Source: Sphingobium sp. CCH11-B1
GTDB taxonomy: Bacteria > Pseudomonadota > Alphaproteobacteria > Sphingomonadales > Sphingomonadaceae
NCBI RefSeq assembly: GCF_001556865.1
Contig: NZ_LSJY01000123.1
Location: forward strand, 1 to 50,303
Length of the DNA stretch: 50,303 nucleotides
Reading direction: 5' to 3'
How positions within the stretch are numbered: the stretch's first letter is position 1; the number at the start of each line of letters is the position of its first letter. A program made the position numbers and the translations under genes. Shown one piece after another: positions 40,841 to 50,137 of the stretch. The notes beneath the pieces are model-generated. The model searched no databases and was not told the origin of the DNA. It was given only the letters and a program-made list of their open reading frames with translations.

Positions 40841-42760
40841 TTATGTTCTCGGTTTCAGCAGCCGGTCCAGGCTGCCTTCACCCCCTCCTGTCTTTTCGAG
40901 GCGCGGATAGCGCAAGCCGCCCGAATAATCGAGCGTCAAAGTGCGAAAATACTTGTCCTGCTTTAGGATGATCTGGATCGGTGACTTTGCCTTGATCGCC
41001 GCTTTCCAGACGTCACCAGAAAACTCGTCGCCATTGACCGCGAGTATCTTGGCGCCGACCGTCAAACCCGCCTTGAATGCCGCGCTGTCCCAGATGACGC
41101 CGGTCACCTCGCCGTCATTCTTGACGATCGCGCCGATGCCGAAGCTCTGATCGACCATCTTGTTCGCGCCTTCCGACGCCTTGGTGATGCTGTTGGGCTC
41201 TTCTCCATAGACGAGATTGTAGCCGCCAAGGATGAAGCCTCCCTTGGGCGTTTCGCGCGTTGGCTGATCCACATATTTCTGGAAGAAGCCGGCCCAGTCA
41301 TAAGGCGCGATGTCGTTGAGCGTCCGGATGACGTCGCCGCGATTATAGACGACCTGGCCCCAGTCGCCGGGCTTGATGCCGAAGAAGGCCTTGGCGAAAT
41401 CGTCGAGTCCCTTCTTGCCGCGGGTCGCCTTCGCGATGATCGCGTCAGCCTCCAGCCAGATCATCAGCCCTTCATTATAATAGTCTTCCGACCGCTGCCA
41501 GCTGACCCAGCCCTTGGGTCGACGGGCCGAGATGATCGGATCGTGCGTGGTATCCTCCATCGGACGCCATTGGCGACCCACCGCCGTGTCGAGTTTCGCG
41601 GCGATCTGGGCATAGGCGTCCAGCGTTTCCTGCTTGGAGAAAAGGCCGGACCGCGCGCCCAGCACATAGCCCCAGAATTGCGTCTGTCCTTCATAGACCC
41701 AAAGCAGATTGTCCTGCATCGGCACGTTGAAGTCGGGCGTCCACAAAAGGTCGGGGCGGCGGAACTTGCCATCCCAGCTATGGGTAAATTCATGGGGCAG
41801 CAGGTTTCGGTCGAGCAGCGCCTCACCCGAATCCCATTTCTTGAAATAGCCCGGCTCGACCTGGTTCTCGGACGACCGGTGATGCTCCAGGCCGATACCG
41901 CCCATCTCGTCGGTGATGGCGAGCAGGAAGTCATAATGGTTGAAATGATAGGTACCGAACAGCGCACCAGCCTCGTCCACCAGCTTCCTGTGCTTGGCCA
42001 TCTGCTCCGGCTTGAAGTCCAGTTCGTCAGCATCGTCCGCGACGATGTTCAGCGTGACGTCATGGCCAAGGTCCACCGGTTTGAAATAGCGGCCGGCAAA
42101 GACCGGCGAATCCTGCAGCGCTTCATAATCGATCGTTTCATAGGCAATGCTGTTGCCGTTCCGCGTACCGCGCAGCGCGGTCGCGGCCTGCCAGCCTGCC
42201 GGATAGGTAACGGTCGCCTGGATCGGGATCTGCCGGGTGTAGTAGCCCGCTGGGTAGAGCGAGACACTCTCCCACTGGATGTTCAGCATCTTTGGTGTCA
42301 CCACGACGCGGCCCTGATTGCCTGCGGTCGCGGACAGGAACTGGAACTGCGCCACGACTTCGGTCGCGCCCTGCGGCACATCGATCTGAAAGGCAAAGAC
42401 GTTGAGCGGATCGCGCTTCCATGCGACGGGCTGGCCATTGGCGGTGAAGGTAATGCCGGTCAGCTTCTCGATCTGCCCGCGCGGGGCATGGTTGCCAGGC
42501 AGCCATTCGGGCATGCGCAGCGTCATCAGCCCGGCCTGGGCCACCGGGATGGTTTCCTTGATACGGAAAATGCGCTGGGTGGTGTCGCTCGCGTCGACCT
42601 CCAGCCGGATCGTACCGCCGGGATAGGCTATGTCCTTTGGTTCAGCTTTACCGCTGTCCACCGGCAGCGCTGTGGGCTTCGAACGGATGGTCTCCTGCGC
42701 CAGGAGCGGGCTGGCAATCGCTGTGGAAAGGCAGAATGCGGCAGCAAGGCTGCGGATCAT
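40841..42760 (-). CDS. M61 family exported peptidase with PDZ domain
   Basis: This 639-residue protein resembles the M61 glycyl aminopeptidase family, exported zinc peptidases with a PDZ domain. A signal peptide (LAAAFCLSTAIASPLLAQ) is followed by an N-terminal beta-domain. The zinc site is LLPHEFTHSWDGKFRRP (HExxH). The GlyEndopeptidase-like segment GIGLEHHRSS is also typical. The C-terminal ~100 residues form a PDZ domain (FGIGAIVKNDGEVTGVIW, AAFKAGLTVGAKILAVNG). It probably works in the periplasm. It lies upstream of ppa on the same strand and diverges from hisS. Confidence 0.92.
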   Translation of the reverse strand: MIRSLAAAFCLSTAIASPLLAQETIRSKPTALPVDSGKAEPKDIAYPGGTIRLEVDASDTTQRIFRIKETIPVAQAGLMTLRMPEWLPGNHAPRGQIEKLTGITFTANGQPVAWKRDPLNVFAFQIDVPQGATEVVAQFQFLSATAGNQGRVVVTPKMLNIQWESVSLYPAGYYTRQIPIQATVTYPAGWQAATALRGTRNGNSIAYETIDYEALQDSPVFAGRYFKPVDLGHDVTLNIVADDADELDFKPEQMAKHRKLVDEAGALFGTYHFNHYDFLLAITDEMGGIGLEHHRSSENQVEPGYFKKWDSGEALLDRNLLPHEFTHSWDGKFRRPDLLWTPDFNVPMQDNLLWVYEGQTQFWGYVLGARSGLFSKQETLDAYAQIAAKLDTAVGRQWRPMEDTTHDPIISARRPKGWVSWQRSEDYYNEGLMIWLEADAIIAKATRGKKGLDDFAKAFFGIKPGDWGQVVYNRGDVIRTLNDIAPYDWAGFFQKYVDQPTRETPKGGFILGGYNLVYGEEPNSITKASEGANKMVDQSFGIGAIVKNDGEVTGVIWDSAAFKAGLTVGAKILAVNGDEFSGDVWKAAIKAKSPIQIILKQDKYFRTLTLDYSGGLRYPRLEKTGGGEGSLDRLLKPRT

Positions 42761-42902
42761 GGATGTCTCCAGAAAAGATGAGAAGGCCGGACGGCCTCAT
42801 TGTCCCTAGCATGGCCTGCCCGTCCGTTGCCGTCCACCCCTGTTCCACGGTCGCAAAAAGCGCGTTTCCTTGGGCCGCATTTACGGTTAAAGGCGCTGCC
42901 CC

Positions 42903-44249
42903 ATGGCGAAAACAGAAACGCCGCGTCCAGTACGCGGCACGCAGGACATGCTGGGCGGCACAGCCGAGGCGTTTCAGGAGCGGTTCGCGCATGTCGTCGC
43001 GACCTTCGACCGGGTGCGCCGTCTTTACGGCTTCCAGCGAGTCGAAGTGCCGGTGTTCGAGCAGACCGCTGTTTTCGCCCGGTCGCTGGGCGAAAGCACG
43101 GATGTCGTCTCGAAGGAGATGTATACGTTCCAGGATCGCGGCGGCGATTCCATCACGCTGCGGCCGGAGTTCACCGCTGGCATCAGCCGCGCCTATATTA
43201 CCGAAGGATGGCAGCAATATGCGCCGCTGAAGGTGGCGACCCATGGCCCCCTGTTCCGCTACGAGCGCCCGCAAAAGGGCCGCTTCCGCCAGTTCCACCA
43301 GCTTGACGCCGAAATCATCGGCGCGGCCGAGCCGGGCGCGGACGTGGAGCTGCTGGTCATGGGCGACCAGCTACTGCGCGAATTGAAGATCGAGGGGGTA
43401 ACCCTAACCCTCAATACGCTGGGCGACGCCGCCAGCCGCGAAGCCTGGCGCGCCGCGCTGATCGCGCATTTCGAGGCGCATCGCGACCAGCTTTCGGAGG
43501 AAAGCGTAGAGCGCCTCGCCAAGAATCCGTTGCGCATCCTCGACAGCAAGGACCCGCGCGACCGGCCGGTGGCGGACAGCGCGCCGGATATAGACGCTTA
43601 TCTAACCGAGGAAGCGCGCGGCTTCTTCGAGAAGGTGACCAGCGGGCTCGACGCGGCCGGTGTCGCCTATGAACGCAACCCGCGCCTGGTGCGCGGCCTC
43701 GACTATTATCGCCACACGGCCTTCGAGTTCGTGACGGATCGCCTCGGCGCACAAGGCACGGTGCTGGGCGGCGGCCGCTATGACGGGCTGATCGAGAATC
43801 TGGGTGGTCCGAGCACGCCGGCGGTCGGCTGGGCGGCGGGGATCGAGCGGTTGGCGATGCTGGTGGATATGCCGGATATCGAGCGCCCAGATGTTTCCAT
43901 TATTCCCGAAAATACGGCCGCTGAACATTATGCGACAGAGATTGTCGCCAAACTCCGCCGCGCGGGGGTTAAAGTAGACATGGCCTTTCGGGGTGCCGCG
44001 AAAAGAAGGTTTGAATTAGCATCCAAGGCTAGGTCTAAAAGCCGCATTATCGTGACCGGTGAACGGCAGCTTGGGGACGGCGGAAGGAATGTCGGCATTT
44101 CGATCAGGGCAAGCCATGATCATGAAGCCGGTGACGAAATGGTGCTCAAACTTCTACAAGCGTTGAAAGCTGACTTCACCATCGACAGCCATATGTTGGC
44201 TCCGCTGGGGAGTCAGTTTGATGCTGTGATCCGGCTATCCGCCGACTAA
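42903..44249 (+). CDS. hisS: Histidyl-tRNA synthetase with atypical C-terminal domain
   Basis: HisS attaches histidine to its tRNA. Class II motif 1 surrounds [14 protein letters not shown], motif 2 is [16 protein letters not shown], and the histidine-binding signature [15 protein letters not shown] and motif 3 GGGRYDGLI...GWAAGIERL are all intact. At 448 residues it is longer than the usual 410-425. The anticodon-binding part (from about residue 330) is poorly typical, and the DNA from about 43,890 is visibly AT-richer, with rare codons such as TTA, AGA and AGG close together ([14 protein letters not shown]). The stop shares one base with the prfA start. Confidence 0.92.
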   Translation: MAKTETPRPVRGTQDMLGGTAEAFQERFAHVVATFDRVRRLYGFQRVEVPVFEQTAVFARSLGESTDVVSKEMYTFQDRGGDSITLRPEFTAGISRAYITEGWQQYAPLKVATHGPLFRYERPQKGRFRQFHQLDAEIIGAAEPGADVELLVMGDQLLRELKIEGVTLTLNTLGDAASREAWRAALIAHFEAHRDQLSEESVERLAKNPLRILDSKDPRDRPVADSAPDIDAYLTEEARGFFEKVTSGLDAAGVAYERNPRLVRGLDYYRHTAFEFVTDRLGAQGTVLGGGRYDGLIENLGGPSTPAVGWAAGIERLAMLVDMPDIERPDVSIIPENTAAEHYATEIVAKLRRAGVKVDMAFRGAAKRRFELASKARSKSRIIVTGERQLGDGGRNVGISIRASHDHEAGDEMVLKLLQALKADFTIDSHMLAPLGSQFDAVIRLSAD

Positions 44250-45334
44250 TGCACATCTCCGCCGAACGCATCGCGCAGATCGAGGCGCGCCGGGATGAGG
44301 TGCAGGCGTCGATGACGCGCGCCGATCTGCCCGCCGATGCGTTCGTCAAACTCTCCAAGGAATATGCCGAGATCGAGCCGGTCGCCGCCGCCGCGCGCGA
44401 ATTGCGTCGTTTGCGGCAGGAACTGGCCGCGCTGGAAACCATGACCGGAGGCGAAGAGGCCGATCCGCTGATGCGGGAAATGGCGCAGGAGGAGATGCAG
44501 CTGCTGAAAAGCCAGCTCCCCGCCGCAGAGCGCGCGCTGGCATTGCAGCTCCTGCCCCGCGACGCCGCCGACGCCCGTCCCGCCATGCTGGAAATCCGCG
44601 CCGGCACCGGCGGCGATGAGGCCGCGCTGTTCGCCGGCGACCTGTTTCGGATGTATCAGCGCTATGCCGATACGCAGGGGTGGAAGATGGAGATGATCTC
44701 CGCCAACGCCTCCGAACAGGGCGGCTTCAAGGAAGTGGTCGCCAGTATCAACGGCGCGGGCGTGTTCGCCAGGCTGAAGTTCGAAAGCGGCGTCCACCGC
44801 GTCCAACGGGTGCCCGTGACCGAAAGCGGCGGACGCATCCACACCAGCGCAGCGACCGTGGCCGTCCTGCCCGAACCGGAGGAGGTGGATGTCCAGATCG
44901 CTGACTCCGATCTGAAGATCGACATCTATCGTGCGTCGGGTGCCGGCGGACAGCACGTCAACACGACCGATTCCGCGGTGCGGATCACGCACCTGCCTAG
45001 CGGCATCGTCGTGACGCAGCAGGACGAACGGTCGCAGCACAAGAACAAGGCCAAGGCGATGCAGGTGCTGCGCGCGCGCCTTTACGAGGCCGAGCGGGAA
45101 CGCACCCATAGCGAACAGGCCGGCGCGCGCAAGGCGATGGTGGGGTCGGGCGACCGGTCGGAACGCATCCGCACCTATAATTTCCCGCAAGGGCGCGTGA
45201 CCGACCACCGCATCAACCTGACGCTGCACCGGCTTCCGGAGATATTGGAAGGCCCCGGCCTCGCGGAGGTCATAGACGCCTTGATTGCGGAGGATGAAGC
45301 CGCGCGGTTGGCGCAGTTGGACGGGGCGGGGTGA
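44249..45334 (+). CDS. prfA: Peptide chain release factor 1
   Basis: RF1 recognises UAA and UAG stop codons and releases the finished protein. The codon-reading tripeptide region is [17 protein letters not shown] (PVT, the RF1 form of the PxT motif). The catalytic loop is [15 protein letters not shown] with GGQ, whose glutamine is methylated by the adjacent PrmC. The N-terminal coiled segment and the C-terminus ([16 protein letters not shown]) are normal, with 361 residues. It overlaps hisS by one base and prmC by four (GTGA). Confidence 0.97.
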   Translation: MHISAERIAQIEARRDEVQASMTRADLPADAFVKLSKEYAEIEPVAAAARELRRLRQELAALETMTGGEEADPLMREMAQEEMQLLKSQLPAAERALALQLLPRDAADARPAMLEIRAGTGGDEAALFAGDLFRMYQRYADTQGWKMEMISANASEQGGFKEVVASINGAGVFARLKFESGVHRVQRVPVTESGGRIHTSAATVAVLPEPEEVDVQIADSDLKIDIYRASGAGGQHVNTTDSAVRITHLPSGIVVTQQDERSQHKNKAKAMQVLRARLYEAERERTHSEQAGARKAMVGSGDRSERIRTYNFPQGRVTDHRINLTLHRLPEILEGPGLAEVIDALIAEDEAARLAQLDGAG

Positions 45335-46149
45335 CCCTTACCCACGCGCTTCGCGCAGCGACCGTCCAGCTCGCGGCTTCCAGCGATACGCCCCGGCTCG
45401 ACGCTGAACTGCTGATGGCGCACGCCCTTGGCCTGTCCCGGTCGGACATGCTGCTGCGCCAGCGCGATCTGACGGTCCCTCGGGATTTTGCAGCCTTGCT
45501 TGGCCGTCGCAAGGCAGGCGAACCCGTCGCCCATATCACCGGCATCCGCCATTTCTGGACGATCAGCCTGGCAGTGACGCCCGACGTGCTGATCCCCCGG
45601 CCCGACAGCGAAACGCTGATCGAGGCGGCGGTGGATCATTTTGCGAGCCGTGCGCCATCGACCATTCTGGACCTTGGCACCGGGTCGGGCGCGCTGTTGC
45701 TGGCGGCGCTCGATCAATGGCCGCGGGCGCTGGGCGTTGGCATCGATGCGTCCCAGGCCGCCTTGGGAATCGCGCAGGAAAATGCGCGTCTCCTGGGCGT
45801 GGACGATCGCGCAATATTCCGGCTGGGCGACTGGGCCGAGGGAGTGGACGGTCCGTTCGATCTCCTGCTCGTCAACCCGCCCTATATCGGCCTCGACGAA
45901 CCCTTGTCGGGTGACGTGCTCCATGATCCCGCCGCAGCCTTGTTCGCCGGCGTGGACGGGCTGGACGATTACCGCCGGATCGCGCCCGCGCTGCCCCGCC
46001 TGATCGGTCCGGGCGGCATGGCCGCGATCGAGATCGGCTATCGACAGGCGGACAGCGTTTGCACGCTCATTCGGCCCCATGGGCTGCACGTTCGGGTCAG
46101 GCGCGATCTAGCCGGACACGACCGTTGCCTCATTGTGACGCGCGATTGA
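45331..46149 (+). CDS. prmC: Release factor glutamine N5-methyltransferase
   Basis: PrmC methylates the GGQ glutamine of release factors, which speeds translation termination. The catalytic NPPY motif is in [13 protein letters not shown], and the SAM-binding loop is [16 protein letters not shown]. The N-terminal helical domain ([12 protein letters not shown]) recognises the factor. The start is a GTG at 45331 that overlaps the prfA stop; the pairing of prfA and prmC in one operon is widespread. At 272 residues it is of usual length. Confidence 0.95.
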   Translation: MTLTHALRAATVQLAASSDTPRLDAELLMAHALGLSRSDMLLRQRDLTVPRDFAALLGRRKAGEPVAHITGIRHFWTISLAVTPDVLIPRPDSETLIEAAVDHFASRAPSTILDLGTGSGALLLAALDQWPRALGVGIDASQAALGIAQENARLLGVDDRAIFRLGDWAEGVDGPFDLLLVNPPYIGLDEPLSGDVLHDPAAALFAGVDGLDDYRRIAPALPRLIGPGGMAAIEIGYRQADSVCTLIRPHGLHVRVRRDLAGHDRCLIVTRD

Positions 46150-46238
46150 CATGGATTTGCGCCTGTCCGGGCGAAAATGGCTTGGTTTATGCCGTAAAAG
46201 GCACTACATCAGCGTCAGGGGCGGCTCCATCTTGTGAC

Positions 46239-46386
46239 ATGGCCTGTTAGGCCATTGATACAAAAAGTCGTTTCCCCGCTCCTGAAAGTCATGACGGCGC
46301 TCGCTGCGCAAGCGCCGCTGGCAGCTGGGGTGATGATCCGGGCAGGATCATGCCCGGCGGAGCCGTATACGGCCTGAAGGACAGGC
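46239..46386 (+). other. Multi-hairpin segment in the DUF4167 leader
   Basis: Within the 306-base gap between prmC and DUF4167 several perfect inverted repeats follow each other: ATGGCC/GGCCAT (46239-46255), GGCGCT/AGCGCC (46296-46316), CCGGGCA/TGCCCGG (46338-46357), the palindrome GCCGTATACGGC (46362-46373) and GCCTG/CAGGC (46372-46386). The last two overlap and would be alternatives. None has a U-run. I do not recognise a known RNA family. A TTGACA at 46146 has no matching -10. No convincing promoter was found in the gap. Confidence 0.4.
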
Positions 46387-46455
46387 TGTACTTGGAGATG
46401 GCGACTGAACAGTGTTGTCAGTGAAATTTGACACAGCGAACGCAAGGATCATGTC

Positions 46456-47247
46456 TTGATCAACAACCGGCAGGCCGGCCGCCGCAATCGCGGCCGGAAT
46501 AATAATGGTCGCCCCAACGGCAACAATCGGGGCGGCGGCGACAACGGCAACCGGATCGACAACCGCGCACGCGGCAATGCGGCCCAGCTTCTTGAGAAAT
46601 ACAAGAATATGGCGCGTGACGCGCAGATGGCGGGCGATCGGGTGAACGCCGAATATTATCTGCAGTTCGCTGACCATTATTTTCGCGTACTGGCCGACAA
46701 TCGCGCCCGTCAGGAAGAGCAGCAGCAGCGCTTCCGACCGCGCGAAGACAGTTTCGACGAAGATGGCGACGATTTCGACGGCGCGGATGAAGGCATGGAA
46801 GATTTCCGTGGCGAGCAGCCGGCCTACGACCGCGCGCCCCGCCATCAGGAGCGCCGGCCAGAAGAAGGGCGCGACAATCGCGACGGGAATCGCAACAATC
46901 GCCGCGATCGCAATCGCCGCGACCGCTTCTCGCCACAGGAAGATGGCGGTTCGCAGCCCGAGATAGGCTTTGAAGGTCCGGCCGGCACGCCAGCGGACTC
47001 GCTATCCGCTGCCCAGGCGGTAGAAGCGCCGGCCGCGGACACGCCGGAGCAGGCTGTCGAGGCTGTCCGTCCCCGCCGCGGCCGACCGCGCAAGGCAGCC
47101 GCGCCTGCGGAATCGGCGGAAAGCTTTGACGCGGCGGTCCTCCCGCCCTCGATTGCCCGTAACGAAGACGCGGCGACGGAGGAAGGGGACGCGCCTCGCA
47201 AGCGCGTTCGCCGCCCCCGCGCCACCACCGCCGAAGCGGCCGAATAA
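46456..47247 (+). CDS. DUF4167 domain protein, Arg/Asn-rich N-terminus
   Basis: This 263-residue protein has a DUF4167 domain at about residues 35-90 (GNAAQLLEKYKNMARDAQMAG, then VNAEYYLQFADHYFRVLADN). The first ~35 residues are a basic Arg/Asn/Gly-rich tail (NNRQAGRRNRGRNNNGR) that looks suited to binding RNA. The rest is disordered: a Glu/Arg/Asp-rich stretch, then Ala/Pro and Arg-rich AT-hook-like parts (RPRRGRPRKAA). The start is a TTG at 46456 with AAGGA seven bases upstream; the only nearby ATG (46451) runs into a stop after two codons, and an in-frame stop lies at 46429. The function is unknown. Confidence 0.85.
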   Translation: MINNRQAGRRNRGRNNNGRPNGNNRGGGDNGNRIDNRARGNAAQLLEKYKNMARDAQMAGDRVNAEYYLQFADHYFRVLADNRARQEEQQQRFRPREDSFDEDGDDFDGADEGMEDFRGEQPAYDRAPRHQERRPEEGRDNRDGNRNNRRDRNRRDRFSPQEDGGSQPEIGFEGPAGTPADSLSAAQAVEAPAADTPEQAVEAVRPRRGRPRKAAAPAESAESFDAAVLPPSIARNEDAATEEGDAPRKRVRRPRATTAEAAE

Positions 47248-47264
47248 GGCCACTGCAGCGAATC

Positions 47265-47301
47265 AGGAAGGGGACGGCGTCCATGGCGCCGTCCCCTTCC
47301 T
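47265..47301. terminator. Hairpin terminator between DUF4167 and thioesterase
   Basis: A perfect stem of 14-15 bp (GGAAGGGGACGGCG and its complement) closes on a seven-base loop. No long T-run follows, but the position between converging genes suits termination on both strands. Confidence 0.75.
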
Positions 47302-47343
47302 TGCGTCTGCTTAAGTAATAGGCATTGACCGTATCCGCGCGCC

Positions 47344-47718
47344 TTACTCCGGCAGCGCGCGGGGGCGATGATTGGCGTCCAGCGCGACGAAGGTGTATAC
47401 GCCGCTGGTGACATTCACCTCGGTCTGCGCGATGCCGCGCGTTGCCACCACATCGATGTGAATGGCCAGCGACGTTCGCCCGCGCCGTCTTTCCCGTGCG
47501 TAGACCGAAACGACGTCGCCCAGCAGGATAGGGCTGATGAACTTCATTCCCTCGATCGCCACGGTGGCGACGGGGCCTTGCGCTATCCGGGCCGCCATGA
47601 TGCCACCGGCAATGTCCATCTGGCTGAGCACCCAACCGCCAAAAATATGCCCGTTGGCGTTAATGTCCCTCGGGCCTGGCACGACCCGCAATGCTGGTTC
47701 GCCTCGTTGCTCAGTCAT
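47344..47718 (-). CDS. Acyl-CoA thioesterase (YciA-like hotdog fold)
   Basis: This 124-residue single hotdog-fold protein matches the YciA/BACH acyl-CoA hydrolase group, which releases CoA from short to medium acyl-CoA in the cytoplasm. The characteristic segment DINANGHIFGGWVLSQMDIAGG includes the catalytic Asn/His and the acidic residue. VATVAIEGMKFISPILLGDVV is the second conserved strand, and TEVNVTSGVYTFVALD closes the fold. The ATG at 47718 overlaps the preceding gene's stop by eight bases, so the two are likely cotranscribed. Confidence 0.88.
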   Translation of the reverse strand: MTEQRGEPALRVVPGPRDINANGHIFGGWVLSQMDIAGGIMAARIAQGPVATVAIEGMKFISPILLGDVVSVYARERRRGRTSLAIHIDVVATRGIAQTEVNVTSGVYTFVALDANHRPRALPE

Positions 47719-48010
47719 CCAATGGCACCTCGTCCTTCAATCTATCCATCACTTGTTCGTCATGGCCCGTCCCGCTCGACAGGAATGCGAGCGCCATCAG
47801 GGCCGTTCCAAGCATGAAGGTCAGCCAGACACCCAGAACGGTTGCAATCACCATGTGTATGGGCAACTGACCGACGCGCCAATACAAGAACAGCAGGGCC
47901 AGTCCCACGCAAAGCGTGGCGCCCCCCGCCATCCATGCCATGATTCGCCGGAACCGTTTCCAAGCGGTCGCGGCGATCTGGGGATCGTCCAGGGCCTGTC
48001 TGCGCGTCAT
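47711..48010 (-). CDS. Small membrane protein with two transmembrane helices
   Basis: This 99-residue protein has two hydrophobic helices, about residues 25-46 (MAWMAGGATLCVGLALLFLYW) and 53-76 (MVIATVLGVWLTFMLGTALMAL). A basic N-terminus and an acidic C-terminus (VMDRLKDEVPLDD) flank them. I recognise no family beyond conserved hypothetical proteins of sphingomonads. It overlaps the thioesterase gene and diverges from the CBS gene across 75 bases. Confidence 0.7.
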   Translation of the reverse strand: MTRRQALDDPQIAATAWKRFRRIMAWMAGGATLCVGLALLFLYWRVGQLPIHMVIATVLGVWLTFMLGTALMALAFLSSGTGHDEQVMDRLKDEVPLDD

Positions 48011-48085
48011 CTCTTTTCATTGGGCCGCGAAAGTGGGATCATCAAGCCCTGACAGGAGCCTTTGTGGCAACATAGGAGAGCAGCC

Positions 48086-48514
48086 ATGACAATCGCGGCG
48101 ATATTGCAACGTAAGGGAAGCGACGTCATTCAGGTTGGGCCGTCCGACAGCGTGCTTTTCGCCGTGCAGTTGCTGGCCGATCGCAAGATCGGCTGCGTCC
48201 CGGTGGTGAAGGATGGACAGGTGGTCGGTATCTTCTCCGAACGGGACCTGGTGCACCTGGTCGCTCGGGACGGTGCTGCGGCGCTGGATCACGATGTGGG
48301 AGAGATCATGACCGCGCCGGCGATCACCATCGATGATCGGACACCGGTGCTGAATGGCCTGTCTTTGATGACAAAGCGCCGCATCCGCCACTTGCCCGTG
48401 GTGATCGATGGCGCGCTCGTCGGCATGGTTTCCATCGGGGATCTGGTCAAATTCCGAATCGACAGTATCGAATCGGAGGCCGCGGCGCTGCGCGATTATA
48501 TTCAGACCGCCTGA
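48086..48514 (+). CDS. CBS-pair domain protein
   Basis: This 142-residue protein consists of two CBS repeats, which bind adenine nucleotides or SAM and act as energy or ligand sensors. The first covers VIQVGPSDSVLFAVQLLADRKIGCVPVVKDGQ and ends FSERDLVHLV. The second covers APAITIDDRTPVLNGLSLMTKRRIRHLPVVIDG and ends VSIGDLVKF. Nothing else is fused, so it probably signals by binding a partner. The ATG at 48086 has AGGAG six to ten bases upstream; the upstream extension lacks CBS features. It converges with the flippase gene, with nine bases between. Confidence 0.9.
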   Translation: MTIAAILQRKGSDVIQVGPSDSVLFAVQLLADRKIGCVPVVKDGQVVGIFSERDLVHLVARDGAAALDHDVGEIMTAPAITIDDRTPVLNGLSLMTKRRIRHLPVVIDGALVGMVSIGDLVKFRIDSIESEAAALRDYIQTA

Positions 48515-48523
48515 TCGGTTGGA

Positions 48524-50011
48524 TTATCCCGCCTGAACGGGCGGAGTCCGCCGGACGACCAGCGCCACCAGTTCTTTCAGCGTTTCGCCCGCCAACAGGG
48601 ATACCGCGCCCAGGAAGGCCAGTCCGCCGGCGGGAACCAATATGCCCAGTCTGGCAGGCGCGGGCAGGGGAGGCAGCATCGAGTCCACCGCCATGACAAT
48701 GGCCGCCATGACGATGGCGCAGCCAAGCCCCGGCGCGGCGGCGCGCACGACATCCGCGATGCGCAATCCCATGGGCCTGCCGGCCATGATGGCGGTGATC
48801 GCGGTCAGCACGGGAAACGCTGCCAGCCATGCCCATGCCAGCCCGATCGCGCCCCCCTGATGTATCCCGATCAGAAAGGCGAGGGGCATCAGTACCGCCC
48901 CGGCCGCGGCGATTCGCGCGGTCGTGCCCGGTCGCCCCAATGCATTGCTGACCGGCGCGAACATCACTTGCAGCGTCATGAACGGCATCGCCAGCGCCAG
49001 AATCGACACGAAAGGCGCCATGTCCAGCCATTTGCGCCCGAACAATGTCTCTACCAGCGGCTCCGCGGTCACGGCCATTCCTAGGTAAATCGGGCATGTC
49101 AGCAGCAGCAGCAGCTTCACCGCCTTGCAGAAGGACCATGCGACGCGGCTGAGATCTTTTTGCATCCGCGCATAGGCGGGAAAGGCGACATCGTTGAGCG
49201 GCGGCACGAACTTGCTGACGAAAATCTGCGTGAGGAACAGCGCTTCGGCATAGAGGCCGAGTATATGCGGCTTCAGCATACGGCCGCCGATAAAGATGTC
49301 GGCCTGGCTCTGGACAATCCAGAACAACTGACCGCCCAGCAGGGACGCGCCATAGGCGACCATGGCGCCCGTTCCGCGGAAGTCGAAGGTCGGAATAGGG
49401 CGGAAACCTGTCGCGATGACATAACCCGCCGCCTTGATCCAGAAGCCTGCGATCGGCGCGAACACGAGAGTCCACACACCCCAGCCCGACAAGGCGCCCA
49501 CCAGCGCCGTGGCTGCCGACGTGATCGCCGCGATCAGGTTGACGATGGCAGGCCGCTTGAAATCGAGCGCGCGTCCCATGATCGCCTCGGGAACGGAGAT
49601 GAAAGGTGTCGACAGATAAAGCAGCGCCTGCACCCGCAGCAAATCCGCCACCATGGGCTGGTCGTAATAATCGGCGGCCAAGGGCGCGATCAGCAGTTGC
49701 GTCAGCGCCAGTCCGCCGTTTAGCAGCAGCATGATGGTGAAGGCCTGGCGCAGCCTGTGGGTTTCGACCGTGGCGGACTGAACCAGCGCGCTGACCAAGC
49801 CATATCCATTAAGGAAGGTGGCGAAGTTCAGGATCACCTGAGTCATCGCGAACAGACCGTAATCGGCCGGATCGAGCAGGCGAATGACGGCCAACGTCAC
49901 CACCCAACTCACCATCTGCGAGACGATCTGACTCCCGGAACGCCAGAAGATGGCGCTGCGTATGCGGGAGCCGAACCCTGCATCTTCGGCGTCGGCATCC
50001 TGCAGGGTCAT
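48524..50011 (-). CDS. Polysaccharide flippase/exporter (Wzx family, MATE-like)
   Basis: This 495-residue inner-membrane protein with about 14 helices matches the polysaccharide biosynthesis flippase family (Polysacc_synt_3; WzxC-like), which moves undecaprenyl-linked sugar units across the membrane for O-antigen or exopolysaccharide. Landmarks are IFWRSGSQIVSQMVSWVVTLAVIRLL at the first helices and LDPADYGLFAMTQVILNF soon after. I chose the ATG at 50011 (GGAAAG upstream) instead of extending to 50185, because that extension would cross the rRNA-type promoter. No glycosyltransferase genes are nearby, so its sugar substrate is not known. Confidence 0.9.
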   Translation of the reverse strand: MTLQDADAEDAGFGSRIRSAIFWRSGSQIVSQMVSWVVTLAVIRLLDPADYGLFAMTQVILNFATFLNGYGLVSALVQSATVETHRLRQAFTIMLLLNGGLALTQLLIAPLAADYYDQPMVADLLRVQALLYLSTPFISVPEAIMGRALDFKRPAIVNLIAAITSAATALVGALSGWGVWTLVFAPIAGFWIKAAGYVIATGFRPIPTFDFRGTGAMVAYGASLLGGQLFWIVQSQADIFIGGRMLKPHILGLYAEALFLTQIFVSKFVPPLNDVAFPAYARMQKDLSRVAWSFCKAVKLLLLLTCPIYLGMAVTAEPLVETLFGRKWLDMAPFVSILALAMPFMTLQVMFAPVSNALGRPGTTARIAAAGAVLMPLAFLIGIHQGGAIGLAWAWLAAFPVLTAITAIMAGRPMGLRIADVVRAAAPGLGCAIVMAAIVMAVDSMLPPLPAPARLGILVPAGGLAFLGAVSLLAGETLKELVALVVRRTPPVQAG

Positions 50012-50069
50012 CCGCGCGGCTTTCCATAAGGGCAATGAATCATGGGGGAGGATGTAGCGCGGAACTTCC

Positions 50070-50131
50070 GAAAAATTTCTGAAATAAAATTGCAAAAAGG
50101 GTTTGACGGGTCGGATTGCCGTCCATATATG
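50070..50131 (+). promoter_or_regulatory. Strong rRNA-type promoter with UP element
   Basis: TTGACG (50103-50108) and TATATG (50126-50131) are separated by exactly 17 bases. An AT-rich tract at about 50070-50098 precedes the -35, as an UP element does, and a GC-rich discriminator (CCCCCTC) follows the -10, as in stringently controlled stable RNA promoters. It reads rightward away from the flippase. Confidence 0.75.
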
Positions 50132-50137
50132 CCCCCT

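Noticed and set aside
46146..46151. TTGACA at the prmC stop as a promoter for DUF4167
   Set aside because: No acceptable -10 at 16-18 bases; the hexamer is partly coding sequence.
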